NCBI GenBank assembly: GCA_033763735.1
Contig: JANRJY010000079.1
Coordinates: 1-58,369 of the forward strand
DNA length: 58,369 bases
Direction: 5' to 3'
Origin: JANRJY01 sp033763735
Lineage (GTDB): Bacteria; Bacteroidota; Bacteroidia; Cytophagales; UBA9547
Part shown: positions 25,254 through 36,400 of the stretch, piece after piece
Numbering within the stretch: position 1 is the stretch's first letter
How the letters are laid out: each line of letters starts with the position of its first letter
The notes under the pieces: model-generated
Databases searched by the model: none
What the model saw: the letters and a program-made list of their open reading frames with translations, nothing else
What the model was told of the DNA's origin: nothing
Program-made: the position numbers and the translations under genes

Positions 25254-25964
25254 ATGAAAATCAATCAATTAATTAGTGTAATTGCTTTTGTGTCGATGGC
25301 CTTTTCGTGTCAATCACAAAATGCCGATGTATTGGATCCAACAACATTCGACCAATTGGCAGCGAGCACTGCTAACTCTGTGATTTTGGATGTTAGAACG
25401 CCCAATGAATATGCTGAAGGATTTATAAATAATTCGATAAACATCGATTATAATAGTGGTTCTTTTAAAGCAGATGTTCGAAAATTGGATAAGTCAAAAC
25501 CAACTTTTGTGTATTGCCTTTCTGGCGGAAGAAGCTCATCTGCAGCAAGTTTTATGAGGTCTTCAGGATTTGTAAAGGTGTACGAACTGAAAGGTGGCTT
25601 GCTTTCGTGGCAAAAAAATAACTTACCTATTGTCACAAAAAATCAAAAAGTAAGTACCGACAAAATCAGCACCGATCAATACAATCAATTTACCCGACAA
25701 TCACCCAAAGTTCTTATTGATTTTTATGCGCCTTGGTGTGCACCATGTAAAAAAATGGAGCCCGATTTAGATGCACTTGCCAAAAAATTCGAAGGCAAAT
25801 TATCAGTAATCAGGATAAATATTGATGAAAATAAAGAATTGGCAAAATCCATGGGAATTGATGAAATCCCGGTTGTAAAAATTTACAACGATTCAAAATT
25901 ATTTAGAACCTATACCGGCTATCTGACCAAAGAAAGTTTGGAGAATGCGGTTTTAAGTAAATAA
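25254..25964 (+). CDS. Rhodanese-thioredoxin fusion lipoprotein
   Basis: 236 residues from ATG 25254. A signal peptide ends in a lipobox around SMAFSC, with Cys19 as the lipidation site, so the protein is exported and membrane-attached. Residues about 28-125 form a rhodanese domain (VILDVRTPNEYAEGFI, active-site C88 in FVYCLSGGRSS, ELKGGLLSW). Residues about 135-236 are a thioredoxin domain with W-C162-A-P-C165 and cis-Pro207 in EIPVVKIY. Rhodanese would carry a persulfide on Cys88 and the thioredoxin could reduce it or its targets; this partnership is inference. It converges on groL over a shared hairpin. Confidence 0.9.
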   Translation: MKINQLISVIAFVSMAFSCQSQNADVLDPTTFDQLAASTANSVILDVRTPNEYAEGFINNSINIDYNSGSFKADVRKLDKSKPTFVYCLSGGRSSSAASFMRSSGFVKVYELKGGLLSWQKNNLPIVTKNQKVSTDKISTDQYNQFTRQSPKVLIDFYAPWCAPCKKMEPDLDALAKKFEGKLSVIRINIDENKELAKSMGIDEIPVVKIYNDSKLFRTYTGYLTKESLENAVLSK

Positions 25965-26015
25965 ATTTTATGGTTTTATTTTAGACTTCATTTTTTACCA
26001 AATTCAAAACAACGA

Positions 26016-26047
26016 AAAAAGGTCTCCCAAAATTGAGAGACCTTTTT
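26016..26047. terminator. Bidirectional terminator between the lipoprotein gene and groL
   Basis: An A-run, a GGTCTC/GAGACC stem (11 bp counting the A-T pairs) with a 10-nt loop, and a T-run form a symmetric Rho-independent hairpin between converging genes. It can serve both strands. Confidence 0.88.
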
Positions 26048-26069
26048 GTTGTACGTATAATCAATTTGA

Positions 26070-27701
26070 TTAGTACATGCCACCCATACCACCACCTGGA
26101 GGCATAGCAGGTGCTTTTTCTTCTTCTTTCTCTTCTGCGATAATTGCATCAGTGGTTAGAAGTAGAGAAGCAATTGAAGCTGCATTTTCCAAAGCTAAAC
26201 GTGTAACTTTAGCCGGATCGATAACTCCAATTTTCATTAAATTTTCGAATTTGTCTTCACGAGCATTGTAACCAAAGTCGTCTTTTCCTTCTTTGACTTT
26301 GTTTACAATAACTGAAGGTTCTAATCCGCAATTTGCAACTATTGTTCTCAAAGGAGCTTCTACAGCTCTACGAATGATGTCCACTCCGGTTTTTTGATCT
26401 TCATTTTCAGTTTTAACTTTTGACAAGTCTTCTGAGGCACGAATCAAGGCAACGCCTCCACCGGCAACAACACCTTCAGCTATTGCAGCTCTGGTTGCAT
26501 GCAATGCATCATCTACTCTGTCTTTTTTCTCTTTCATTTCTACTTCAGTAGCAGCACCTATATATAATATTGCTACACCTCCTGAAAGTTTTGCAAGTCT
26601 TTCTTGCAATTTTTCTTTGTCATAGTCAGAAGTAGTTTTTTCTATTTGGGCTTTAATTTCAGCTATTCTTGATTTGATAGCATCTTTTTTGCCAGCACCA
26701 TTTACGATGGTAGTATTGTCTTTGTCAACAATTACTTTTTCAGCTGAACCTAAGTACTCAAGAGTAGCATTTTCAAGTTTGTATCCTTGTTCTTCTGAAA
26801 CTACAATTCCTCCTGTTAAGATAGCGATATCTTCAAGCATGGCTTTTCTTCTGTCGCCAAATCCTGGAGCTTTTACAGCACAAACTTTGAGCGCACCTCT
26901 TATTTTGTTTACCACAAGTGTTGCAAGTGCTTCACCGTCAACTTCTTCAGCAATAATTACCAAAGGTTTTCCGGTTTGGGCAACGGCTTCCAATACAGGA
27001 AGCAATTCTTTCATAGAAGAGATTTTTTTGTCGTAAATCAACAAATATGCTCTTTCCATTTCAGCTTCCATATTTTCAGTGTTGGTAACAAAGTATGGTG
27101 AAAGATAACCTCTGTCAAACTGCATACCTTCTACAGTTTTAACTTCATCAGAAGTACCTTTAGCTTCTTCTACAGTAATTACACCATCTTTACCAACTTT
27201 TTCCATTGCATTGGCAATCATTTCTCCGATTTCGAAATCATTGTTTGCAGATATGGTAGCAACTTGTTTTATTTCTTCTGTTTTACCTATTTTTTTAGAA
27301 GCTTTTTGCAAGTTAGAAACAATGTGAATTACGGCTTTATCGATACCTCTTTTCAAGTCCATTGGATTTGCACCTGCTGCTACGTTTTTAATACCGGCAT
27401 TAAAAATTGCTTGTGCCAATACTGTAGCAGTAGTAGTTCCATCACCTGCACTATCAGCAGTTTTTGAAGCTACTTCTTTTACTAGTTGAGCTCCCATATT
27501 TTCGAATGGATCTTTCAACTCGATGTCTTTGGCCACCGTAACACCATCTTTTGTTATGGCCGGTGAACCAAATTTTTTGTCAAGGATTACATTTTTACCT
27601 TTAGGACCTAGGGTTACTTTCACGGCATTAGCCAAAGTGTCAACCCCTTTTTTCAATTTTTCTCTAGCATCTGCTTCGAAATGAATGATTTTAGCTGCCA
27701 T
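26070..27701 (-). CDS. groL: 60 kDa chaperonin GroEL
   Basis: 543 residues, full length. GroEL forms the double-ring ATP-driven folding chamber capped by GroES. Visible motifs are VTLGPKGKNVILDKKFGSPAITKDGVTVAK (nucleotide pocket), DGTTTATVLAQ, the ATP-site GDRRKAMLEDIAILTGG, GVAILYIGAATEVEMKEKKDRVDDAL and the GGGMGGMY-type C-terminal tail. It follows groS by 36 bp. No CIRCE operator (HrcA site) was found upstream of groS. Confidence 0.99.
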   Translation of the reverse strand: MAAKIIHFEADAREKLKKGVDTLANAVKVTLGPKGKNVILDKKFGSPAITKDGVTVAKDIELKDPFENMGAQLVKEVASKTADSAGDGTTTATVLAQAIFNAGIKNVAAGANPMDLKRGIDKAVIHIVSNLQKASKKIGKTEEIKQVATISANNDFEIGEMIANAMEKVGKDGVITVEEAKGTSDEVKTVEGMQFDRGYLSPYFVTNTENMEAEMERAYLLIYDKKISSMKELLPVLEAVAQTGKPLVIIAEEVDGEALATLVVNKIRGALKVCAVKAPGFGDRRKAMLEDIAILTGGIVVSEEQGYKLENATLEYLGSAEKVIVDKDNTTIVNGAGKKDAIKSRIAEIKAQIEKTTSDYDKEKLQERLAKLSGGVAILYIGAATEVEMKEKKDRVDDALHATRAAIAEGVVAGGGVALIRASEDLSKVKTENEDQKTGVDIIRRAVEAPLRTIVANCGLEPSVIVNKVKEGKDDFGYNAREDKFENLMKIGVIDPAKVTRLALENAASIASLLLTTDAIIAEEKEEEKAPAMPPGGGMGGMY

Positions 27702-27737
27702 TTTTTTATAAATTTTAATTAATTGTTAATAAATAGA

Positions 27738-28013
27738 TTAAATAACTGCAAAAATATCTGACTCACGCATGATCAAATAATCTTTGCCTTCAACGTTAAG
27801 TTCAGTACCTGAATATTTGCCATAAAGTACTAAATCTCCCACTTTTACAGTTAGAGGCTCATCTTTTTTGCCATTGCCAACTGCAATAACTTTTCCTTTT
27901 TGTGGTTTTTCTTTTGCAGTATCAGGTATAAAAAGACCAGAAGCTGTTTTTTCTTCTGCAGCTGCAGGTTCAACCAGAACTCTGTCAGCCAATGGTTTTA
28001 CTTTAATTGCCAT
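27738..28013 (-). CDS. groS: 10 kDa chaperonin GroES
   Basis: 91 residues, the usual size of the heptameric GroEL lid. Signatures are KPLADRVLVEPAAAEEKTASGLFIPDTAKEKPQ, KGKVIAVGNGK, VKVGDLVLYGKYSGTE and DYLIMRESDI. It is the first gene of groS-groL. The 191-bp region upstream (28014-28204) holds its promoter and one short inverted repeat, and no clear terminator for the long operon that ends at 28205. Confidence 0.99.
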   Translation of the reverse strand: MAIKVKPLADRVLVEPAAAEEKTASGLFIPDTAKEKPQKGKVIAVGNGKKDEPLTVKVGDLVLYGKYSGTELNVEGKDYLIMRESDIFAVI

Positions 28014-28053
28014 ATTATTAGGTTATTATTGTTTTAATAAAGTACAAATGATT

Positions 28054-28072
28054 TTGCTTTTCATGAAAGCAA
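28054..28072. promoter_or_regulatory. Short inverted repeat upstream of groS
   Basis: TTGCTTT-TCATG-AAAGCAA is a 7-bp inverted repeat about 41 bp before the groS start, the region where the -33 element is expected. It is not the CIRCE sequence. It may be a heat-shock operator or chance. Confidence 0.25.
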
Positions 28073-28204
28073 TTATCAATTGACACTAATCGTGCCAATT
28101 ATATCTGAATTAAAAAAATAACACTTCTTAATTGATTAATTTGAGAAAAATCAGTCATTTCGACAGCTATTTAACTATTAGGAACACAAACTGACATAAT
28201 TTCA

Positions 28205-29008
28205 TCATTCTCTGTCAACTTCATTTGCATCAGATTTTCGATGTTTAATTTTATAAACATGATGATTTTTTTCAATTATTTCATAATTATGATTTAAATG
28301 ATGTGCACGATGAACAACTCCTCTGTTTAACCGTATGGTATAAAAAAGTGAAAACTGCATTCCGGGACTTATTGTTGAACTTGTATTTAAACCAAAACCA
28401 GGAATTAATTGCGTTTTATATCCTGGTTGGTCATTTTTATTTGTGTTTAACCTCACTCTCAGATTTGTTCCAACCCATAAATCTTTGAGTTTTGACTCCT
28501 TTTTAGGGAAAATTCTAAATTTGAAGTCTAATAATATCTCTCCCCAAATAAAACTTGAATTTCGGTCGACTAAGTTCTTTGTTAGTTCATTATCCCAATA
28601 TTCTCCTTTAAATATCAATAAAGCTGATTCATCAGTATTGGAATACCCTAATCGCCATCCTAAGTCAAATTCGTGGTTTTTATCAGGTTTTGACAGATCA
28701 AAATTGAATCCAATTCTACCATATGAGCCTTTGCCTGAATATATTTGTCTGTTGCTTAATACATTCATTGAGACCCAAGTTTGACCAAATTCACCTATTA
28801 GTGAAATTCTGTATGGTCCAATCAATTCAAAAAAGCATTCATAGTTGTGGTAATCAATTTGATATTTATAAGTATCGAGTTTAGGGTATAACATTGTTGC
28901 AGTGAAAATTGGATCAAATCCAACCCTAATATGGGTTAATCTTAATCTTTGACCTGATATTGTCAAACAAAAAATAAAACTAAAGAAAAATGAAAGCCTT
29001 AAAACCAT
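28205..29008 (-). CDS. Outer-membrane protein resembling DUF6048
   Basis: 267 residues from the chosen start MVLRLSFFFSF, which gives a clean signal peptide cut near CLTISGQ; an upstream ATG (29035) would add nine residues. The mature part alternates hydrophobic strands typical of an outer-membrane barrel, with GSYGRIGFNFDL, FDLGWRLGYS and LWVGTNLRVRLN resembling the Bacteroidota family DUF6048. The C-terminus is a His/Lys-rich tail (RAHHLNHNYEIIEKNHHVYKIKHRK). It overlaps the upstream lipoprotein gene by about 29 bp. Such DUF6048 genes often sit beside DUF6452 genes, which matches the neighbour. Function unknown; it is the last gene of the long operon. Confidence 0.6.
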   Translation of the reverse strand: MVLRLSFFFSFIFCLTISGQRLRLTHIRVGFDPIFTATMLYPKLDTYKYQIDYHNYECFFELIGPYRISLIGEFGQTWVSMNVLSNRQIYSGKGSYGRIGFNFDLSKPDKNHEFDLGWRLGYSNTDESALLIFKGEYWDNELTKNLVDRNSSFIWGEILLDFKFRIFPKKESKLKDLWVGTNLRVRLNTNKNDQPGYKTQLIPGFGLNTSSTISPGMQFSLFYTIRLNRGVVHRAHHLNHNYEIIEKNHHVYKIKHRKSDANEVDRE

Positions 29009-29420
29009 TTCTGTTTGAACAATAATTGGTATCACTTGGTGAACAAAAACATTTTAAAGAATCAAAAGTGGAATAATAAATTTTGTATTTATCTAAGATC
29101 AGTTGATAAGAGTTTTCATTTGAATCAATATATCTTAAATATTTAGTTTTGATGGTGTCTTTTTTTGCCCCTTTTACAAAAACAAATATTGAACTATCTT
29201 GATTAATATTTAAAGGTAAACCTATTGATTGCCCTCTTTTTGTACATAATTCTTGCCAATTGGGCCTATTTATTCCGTATATCTGATCAAAACAATAAGG
29301 TTCAGAACCACTTGTTATTCCTTGAAATTCCAAATAAAAAGCTTCTGAATTATCTCTTTTTACAGTACATGTATAAGTTAAAGATATAAGTATTAGGATT
29401 AAAAATAAATGAGTTTTCAT
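28980..29420 (-). CDS. Small lipoprotein resembling DUF6452
   Basis: 146 residues. The N-terminus MKTHLFLILILISLTYTC ends in a lipobox with Cys18. The mature protein has several further cysteines (in YCFD, ELC, CFCS and YCSN), likely in disulfide bonds in the periplasm or at the surface. The central GLPLNINQDSSIFVFVKGAKKDTIKTKY resembles the strand block of the Bacteroidota DUF6452 family, which is often encoded beside DUF6048 proteins as here. The start overlaps the stop of the preceding FGE-like gene by 4 bp. Role unknown. Confidence 0.5.
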   Translation of the reverse strand: MKTHLFLILILISLTYTCTVKRDNSEAFYLEFQGITSGSEPYCFDQIYGINRPNWQELCTKRGQSIGLPLNINQDSSIFVFVKGAKKDTIKTKYLRYIDSNENSYQLILDKYKIYYSTFDSLKCFCSPSDTNYCSNRNGFKAFIFL

Positions 29421-30451
29421 TTGTCCAATGTTATTATTTTGACTTCACAAACAGGTCTAAACCCCAGCCATTTTTGGGCTCCTAAATAATTTTTTTTGTC
29501 TTTAATTGTTATATGTTTTAATGAGTCCAAATAACTTCCGCCTTTTGAAGTTCCATTTACATTTATCATTTCTGACACATTACCTATCATATTAAATAAA
29601 CCATAATCATTTGGTCTGTTATCATAAGCAAATTCAGGTTCTAATTCTTGATCTTCAAAGTATGGTTTTATTTTATCTATACAATTAAAATTTAATATGT
29701 CTTTCTGCAAATATGTTTCAATGTCTTTTTGAAGTTGTTTCTTAGTTACAAGGGTATCTATATGTTTAATTAAATATTTGGGTTTATAAATTTTAAATGG
29801 TTTTTGAGTGATTGACTTATATCCATAAGCATAGATTGAAGGATTATTACCTCCTGAAGCAGCAAATTCCCATTCTTTTTCTGTTGGCAATCTAAATGTG
29901 AAAATAACTTTTTTGTATTTTAAAGTGGGGTATTTTTTATTTTTTGTGATTTCTTTTTGGAATTCATTGGTGACATATGCACTTCTCCATTGGCAATACT
30001 TCAAAGCTTGTTCATAAGTGATGCCGACAACCGGATAATATTTGGTGCCTTCAAATGAGAAATAATTATACCAATGAAAAACATGTTTTCCTTTTTCAAT
30101 GGATTCATCATGATGCATTTTTCTCAAATATTGGAGATTTGCACTGTTATTAGAATAAAATGGAGTAAAAGAATTTATAAAAGCGTCTCTGTGTTTTACC
30201 CCGAAGATATTTGTATCCGGATATAATTTCTTCGCTAATTCCAATGACGAATCCTGGGCTATGTGATGCAAAAATTCAAGATAATGTGCATTCATTATTT
30301 CAGAATCTTCAATAAATACATTATCAAACAAATGAACTCCATTGGGAGGTGTAGGTAATCCATTTATTGATGGGTCAAATACTTCAGTTTTGAATGGGGG
30401 AGAGGATGAAATAAATATAGCTATTATACAAAAACCAAAAGCAAACCGCAT
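29417..30451 (-). CDS. Formylglycine-generating-enzyme (SUMF1)-like exported protein
   Basis: 344 residues. A hydrophobic N-terminus (FAFGFCIIAIFISSS) suggests export; a Cys8 within it could be a poor lipobox. The SUMF1/FGE-sulfatase fold is shown by YPVVGITYEQALKYCQWRS, FTFRLPTEKEWEFAASGG, the DYGLFNMIGNVSEMI block, KGGSY and GFRPVCEV. In Bacteroidota this fold appears in T9SS/gliding components GldJ and GldK, which are not enzymes, as well as in real FGEs. The active-site cysteine pair of FGE is not evident, so a structural role near the T9SS-sorted proteins encoded just upstream is more likely. It starts 29 bp after the giant gene ends. Confidence 0.75.
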   Translation of the reverse strand: MRFAFGFCIIAIFISSSPPFKTEVFDPSINGLPTPPNGVHLFDNVFIEDSEIMNAHYLEFLHHIAQDSSLELAKKLYPDTNIFGVKHRDAFINSFTPFYSNNSANLQYLRKMHHDESIEKGKHVFHWYNYFSFEGTKYYPVVGITYEQALKYCQWRSAYVTNEFQKEITKNKKYPTLKYKKVIFTFRLPTEKEWEFAASGGNNPSIYAYGYKSITQKPFKIYKPKYLIKHIDTLVTKKQLQKDIETYLQKDILNFNCIDKIKPYFEDQELEPEFAYDNRPNDYGLFNMIGNVSEMINVNGTSKGGSYLDSLKHITIKDKKNYLGAQKWLGFRPVCEVKIITLDK

Positions 30452-30480
30452 AAATGAAGATATAAAAATGATTTTTGGTT

Positions 30481-33400
30481 TTAATGTTGTATCACAACTT
30501 TACGAACTAATCCACCCAATTTCAGAATATAAATGCCACTTGGAATATTATTTGTTGATATTGTTACTCCTTGCTCTTGAGCTTCAATTAATCCGGAAGC
30601 AATTGAGTTTCCGGTTTGTGACAATAAATGCCATTGAATTGATTCTGTTTGAATATCAGTAAGCATGATATGTAGGTCATCATTTGCGGGATTAGGATAA
30701 ATAATTACATCTGGTAATGTTTTGCTAAGTATTGAATTAATTGCTCCTGTAATTGTAACAGCGTTGGACATTTGAGGACCAAAATATGAGGCTTGCATGA
30801 TTTTATTTGTTGCTCGATCCTGTATAAATATCACTACGCCCAATTGATTTGTTTTAGTATCAAATAAATCGGCATTGGTATATTGCCATGTTTGTTTTAC
30901 AGTTTCTTTGTCACCAGGATTCCAATCTCTGAAAATACTTTTACCTCCTGCATCCGGTAGTAATTTTTTTGCAACATTAATGAACTTGGTTTTACCGTAT
31001 GAACTTGTAACAATTCCATTTATTTCTTTTTCAATAATTCCAAAATTTACAATTAGTTCTCTTTTGGTACCATTTGAGTTTGAACTAATTGATTTATTAG
31101 CAACGAAATCGGCACTTACTTCAAACAGATTAGATGCATTTTTATATTGAACATTCTTGATATAAAAATCAGGAATTTCTAATGCCTCTTTATATATCAT
31201 ATTTTGGGTCAAGTTTCTTGAAGTGCCAGGTACAACAGCACCGTCAAGGGCGGCTCTAGGAACGGAAGAAAAACTATAGAACAACATCCTCGCACCAGGG
31301 TCCGAAGGATTTGCTTTATTGAATGGATCTGCCGCTGGAAAACTTGAATGATACTGAATTGCTACCGCATCTTTTTTATTTTTATTTATTAATGAATCGG
31401 TTGTCGCATAATATTTATTGGATAAACTATCATTGATATTTGTGAAATTTTCAATCAATGCGACCCTTGTTCTTTCTGCAATTGTAATGTTATCAAGAGC
31501 TACACCATCTAATGAACTTGCATTATAAGAAGCAAAAGCAATACGAATTCTTGTATTTGCGTTTGGATTAATTGCATCATCCAAAATATTTCTTGCATTA
31601 ACCCAGCCTGCAGTAGTACCATTCCAACCAATTTGCTGTGCATTGGGAAGTAAGTTGTTAGGATCATATACCTGACGATAAGATAGTTGATCTCCCGGGT
31701 CTGAAATTAAATTTTGTGCATTGCACCATTGTATGCCTGTATTAAAATCTCCAACCGGTTTCCAAACATTACCTCCGTCAGTAGAATACTGCACCACGGC
31801 TCCATCAATTTGCTGATTGTTATAAGCAATATCAAATGAAAACATCGGTTTATTAAGAGAATTTAAATTGAAACAAGGACCATTTAAATATGATCTTTCC
31901 GGATTTCTATTTCCAGGATTTAACCCGGTAGCCCAAACTTTATTTGTACTATTACTGCTGTTGAATAAATTTTTTGTTGGACTACCATATTGCCATGTAG
32001 CGTTTTGACTTTGATTATCAACAAACCATGCACCCGAATTAGATTCGAAATCTTGTATATAAGGGAATGTTGTTACTGTAGGTAGGGTATTTAATGTAGA
32101 TGAGTCTTTAGTAATACAGCCTACATTCGAAATGGCTCTCAACTTAACTTTATATGAACCTATATTGTCATATTTGAATGTTGGTTGAAATAGGTTAGAA
32201 GTATCAGAATTAATATCGGCTATACCAAAGTCCCAACTATATCCACTTATTGTTTGTCCCAAATTAATGGTGGACTTATTTATAAAACTCGTTATGTCAC
32301 CATTGCATATATTATTCCATTTAAAATCTACAATTGGATAAGAACCTATGAAAACAGACTTGGTAATAGATTGCTGACATCCATGATTGCTTGTAGTATT
32401 AAGTTTTATATCTGTGAGACCAAACTGATTAAATACCGCAATAGGAGAAGCCGTGGTTATAACTTGATTATTAATGGTCCATTTGAAAGATTTTATGAAA
32501 TCAGTAGTTACGCCAGTAATTGAAATTGTTGAAGCATCAGAAAATTTTATACTATCTGTTACACAACGACTGCTAAAACTAAAATTGGGAATAGGTACTG
32601 GATATACATTGAAATGTACGGATGTATCGTTTACGCAATTATTAGCATCTGTAAATGTATAAATGATGCTATCTCTTCCATAAGGGGCATTTAATGGTAC
32701 AAATTGAGTAATTGGGAGGTTGCCAGGTAAGCTTGGGTCATTTAAGTAAAATTGTCCGTTCGCCTGATTCCCCGAGAGTGCAACAGAAAAATTCGAATAT
32801 TTACAATATACCGAATCAAATACTGTATTTATTTGTATAAGCGGTTTTGGATTAACCCTAACTGTTCCACTAATGGTATTTGAACAATTATAAATATCAG
32901 AATAAGTATAAAATACAAAATAATCGGCAGTAACGGCTTTAGATGCATTTCGCGGTATAAATAATGCAGTTCCTGAATTGGTTCCTATATTTGAAATTGC
33001 ATTCAATGGCATATTAGCATCGCCATAGTAATTTCCTCCTAAATTTCCTCCAGTAATGCTAAAACCGGTTAATGTTACAGGATCAGCGTACTGACAATAT
33101 TGCGAAGTCAACCCAGTAAAGGTTAAAATTGGATTTGGTCGTAAATCTATTTGGAAAGTTGAGGGTGGGCCTTCACACTGATTATAGGTTTGAGTAACAT
33201 AAAAATAATTGGAAACAACGTTCGTAACATTAGAATTTAATCCGGTTTGATAAACACGTCCATTTTGACCTTGTCCAAGTATTCCAACTTGGGTTATGTT
33301 TGCATACCAAGTATTAGAAAATCCGGGAACAGAAGCCATTTGTAGCGGTAGTACTTGACTTCCCGCACAAAATGTTTTTAAACTATCACTTGAAGGTTTT

Positions 33401-36400
33401 GGAGGAATAGACTTAACTACCACTGTCACAACTGATGCAGGACCTTCACAACCAATAAAATTAATACTTGAAGTAGTCTGACCATATGCTCGAATTGCTA
33501 CATAAAAAGGATAAGCAATTCCCGGAGCGGATAATACAAAACCACTAACTGAGTTTGAAACTGGTGGAAAAAATACACCCCCAGTTGATAAATTTGGTAC
33601 TTGTCCAACAATTGTAGTTGGGGAAGTATTGTACCACAATGCGTTGCTTCCTAAAGGAAAAGCAGCAGTAAAACTTGGCATTGGAACACCTGAACAGATT
33701 GCTAAAAAGTTTTGAGATGTATTTGGGGCGAAGGGTGTTCTATACACATTTAATCGGGCAGCGGCTTGATCAACTAAGGGGCTTTCGCAACCATTTATTT
33801 CTTGGGTTACGTAAAAATTATAAAAGTCAGAAATTAACACTCCTGTAAATGAATAGTTTATTGGTGGCGTATACGATAATTGGACTAAATTAGGAGAAGA
33901 AGTCACCACATTGCCACTACTAAAAATTGAGTTATTATTTTTGTTCGGATACCACCTGAATATAGGTACTGAACCAGAGAAAGTAGTGTTAGCAATTACA
34001 GGACCTAAAGGCAAACTGGTAAAGCTCGGGACACAATAAGCAGTATCTCTTGTTACTGGAATTGAGGGTGTTGGATTGATTGTAAAATTAAATCCAATTA
34101 AAGAGCTTAAACACTGGTTCGATGAATTTGGTACTTTTCTAATAAGTTGATAGTAACTTGATACAACTCCTGCCGTAGAAATTAATGGATAACTGAATAA
34201 ATAACCGCTTGAGGTTGTAGATGCATATATCCAATTTATTCCATCAATGCTTAAATTATTACCAATTTGAGCAATTGCTTGTATCTGTCGGTTGGCCCCT
34301 GTACAATATCTTGATGCTTCCTGAGAAAGATTGATACTGGCAAGTGTGTTTAATCCATTAATTGTTAAACTTGGAAATGGACCAAACATTTTAAAATTTG
34401 CAGGACTTGTGGCACTTTCACATCCGTTTTTGGTTTCAGAAACATAAAAAGTCGTGTCTAAATATTTATTTTTTGCAGACAAAGGTATGAAAGGAGAGGT
34501 ATTAAAAAACGGGTTGACACTCAAAACTGAACCTCCGATAGTATTATTAAAATACCATTTGTAAGTTGCAAATAAGGATATATTTTGAATTCCAAGTTGA
34601 GGGAATGTATCGTTATTACATAGAGTTAGCAAGGTTTTTACAGCCGGGGGAGAGGGAATGTTAAATAGATCTATTCTATAATTTGTTCTATTCCCAATAC
34701 ATCCGGTTACGGTATTAATTGCTTGAACTTGATATTGATTAGTTCCAGCAACTGATGCTAAAGAAGGCTCGTTAAAAGTACTTTGAAGATTACTACCCAA
34801 CAATGTACCGGTAGTAGTGCCAATTGGCACAAAAAACAAAGTTGCTCTTTTATACCATTGAAAATATAAACCGGTAAAGGTTCCTGTCATAGTAAGTACA
34901 ACACCCGGAGTTGAACTGAATGGACTAGTAACGCATCCTGAATACACCGGATTTACTATGGGTGCACTTGGCAAAGGATTAATTTTAAATGTAAAACTAC
35001 CGAAATCACTAAGGCAATTTCCTGAATCTTTTCTGGCAAAATAGTTATATACCCCAGGATTAAAACTTGAAATAGGTAAATTATAGCTATTTATGTTTCC
35101 TGTATTAATGAATGCAGGTTGAGTTGTGGAACTATACCAATAAAAATTATTTCCTACATCTGTAGTAGAAAGCAAATAAGTGGAAGATTTTTCACATACA
35201 TCACTTGTATTTGTTTGATAAGGAGATTGAGGCTTTCTTGATATCGTAATTCTGAACTTATAATAATCACTATAGCAACCATTATATTGTTGGCGACAAT
35301 AAAAATAATAGTCACCTGCTACAGTAGTATTAATTAATTGTGAAACATCTGGATTACTAACACCATTTAGAGAACTAATTACACCTGATACGCTGGAAAT
35401 GGTGCCATTACTCCATTCAATATTATAAGAATTTGTAAAATTTATTTGACCGAAATTATTAATGTTACCTTGACAAATGCCCACAAAAGAATTAACAATT
35501 GGATAATATGGATAAGGAGTTGCGGGTTTTGGATTTACATATACATATTGATAATTACTTATTGTATAGTAATATTTCTGAGAATTACATAATCCAGGAG
35601 CGGTTGTGGGAATTTGGTTTTGACTATAGGTAGGAACTAAGTAATGAGATCCAACTCCAGCCACACTTGGGTTAAATTTAAATGAAGTAATATCACCAAA
35701 AGTTCCAGTAATTCCACTTCCATAAACAGGGCCGGTTATAGTATATGCACTTCCTGAGTATGGATCCACATATCCAGTCATTGTTCTACAATAGTTTGGA
35801 GTTCCGGTTACAGTAGGATTAGGATTATTGTACAAAATATCATAATTGCTAGTAAGTTTCATATCATAATTAGCTCCATCACTTGCACAAAATGCATAGT
35901 AAGTACCGTTTAAAGTTGCACCTGATCCGGTAAATTGAACTACAATGTTATCTGGGGTTACAACATTTAAAAATTTTGAAATAGTTACACTGCACCCACT
36001 TACTGATTCCGTAAAAGTGAAATTGATAGGGATGGAATATGTTTGTGTTGTAAAACTTGCCGGATAAAATTTATTTCCATTAACTCCTGGTCCGCTATAC
36101 GATTTCGTGCCATTAAAACTTGAAGAAACAGTTGCTAAAATAGTTTCAGGAGCCCCATTATTTAAAAAGGAAGTCACGGTAGGGTAAATGAAATTCATCC
36201 CAAAAAGAAACTGTGAAGCTGGATATACAATAAATGTACCTGTTGCTGTATTATTACAACCTTTAGCATCGTTTAAAGATATGTACGCTACATTTACAGT
36301 AGTTATTGAACCATAATAATTAAAATTTGAAAGGATGGCTTTATCAGTACTGTAGGGAGTTAAAGTTTGAATAAGAGGTGACATGGTAAAGCTGCCACCT

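Noticed and set aside
28014..28204. CIRCE heat-shock operator before groS
   Set aside because: The TTAGCACTC-N9-GAGTGCTAA pattern is absent; only a short unrelated inverted repeat occurs.
32254..32662. Plus-strand open frames inside the giant surface-protein genes
   Set aside because: They run antisense through a continuous minus-strand frame with clear domain signatures and have no family-like sequence of their own.
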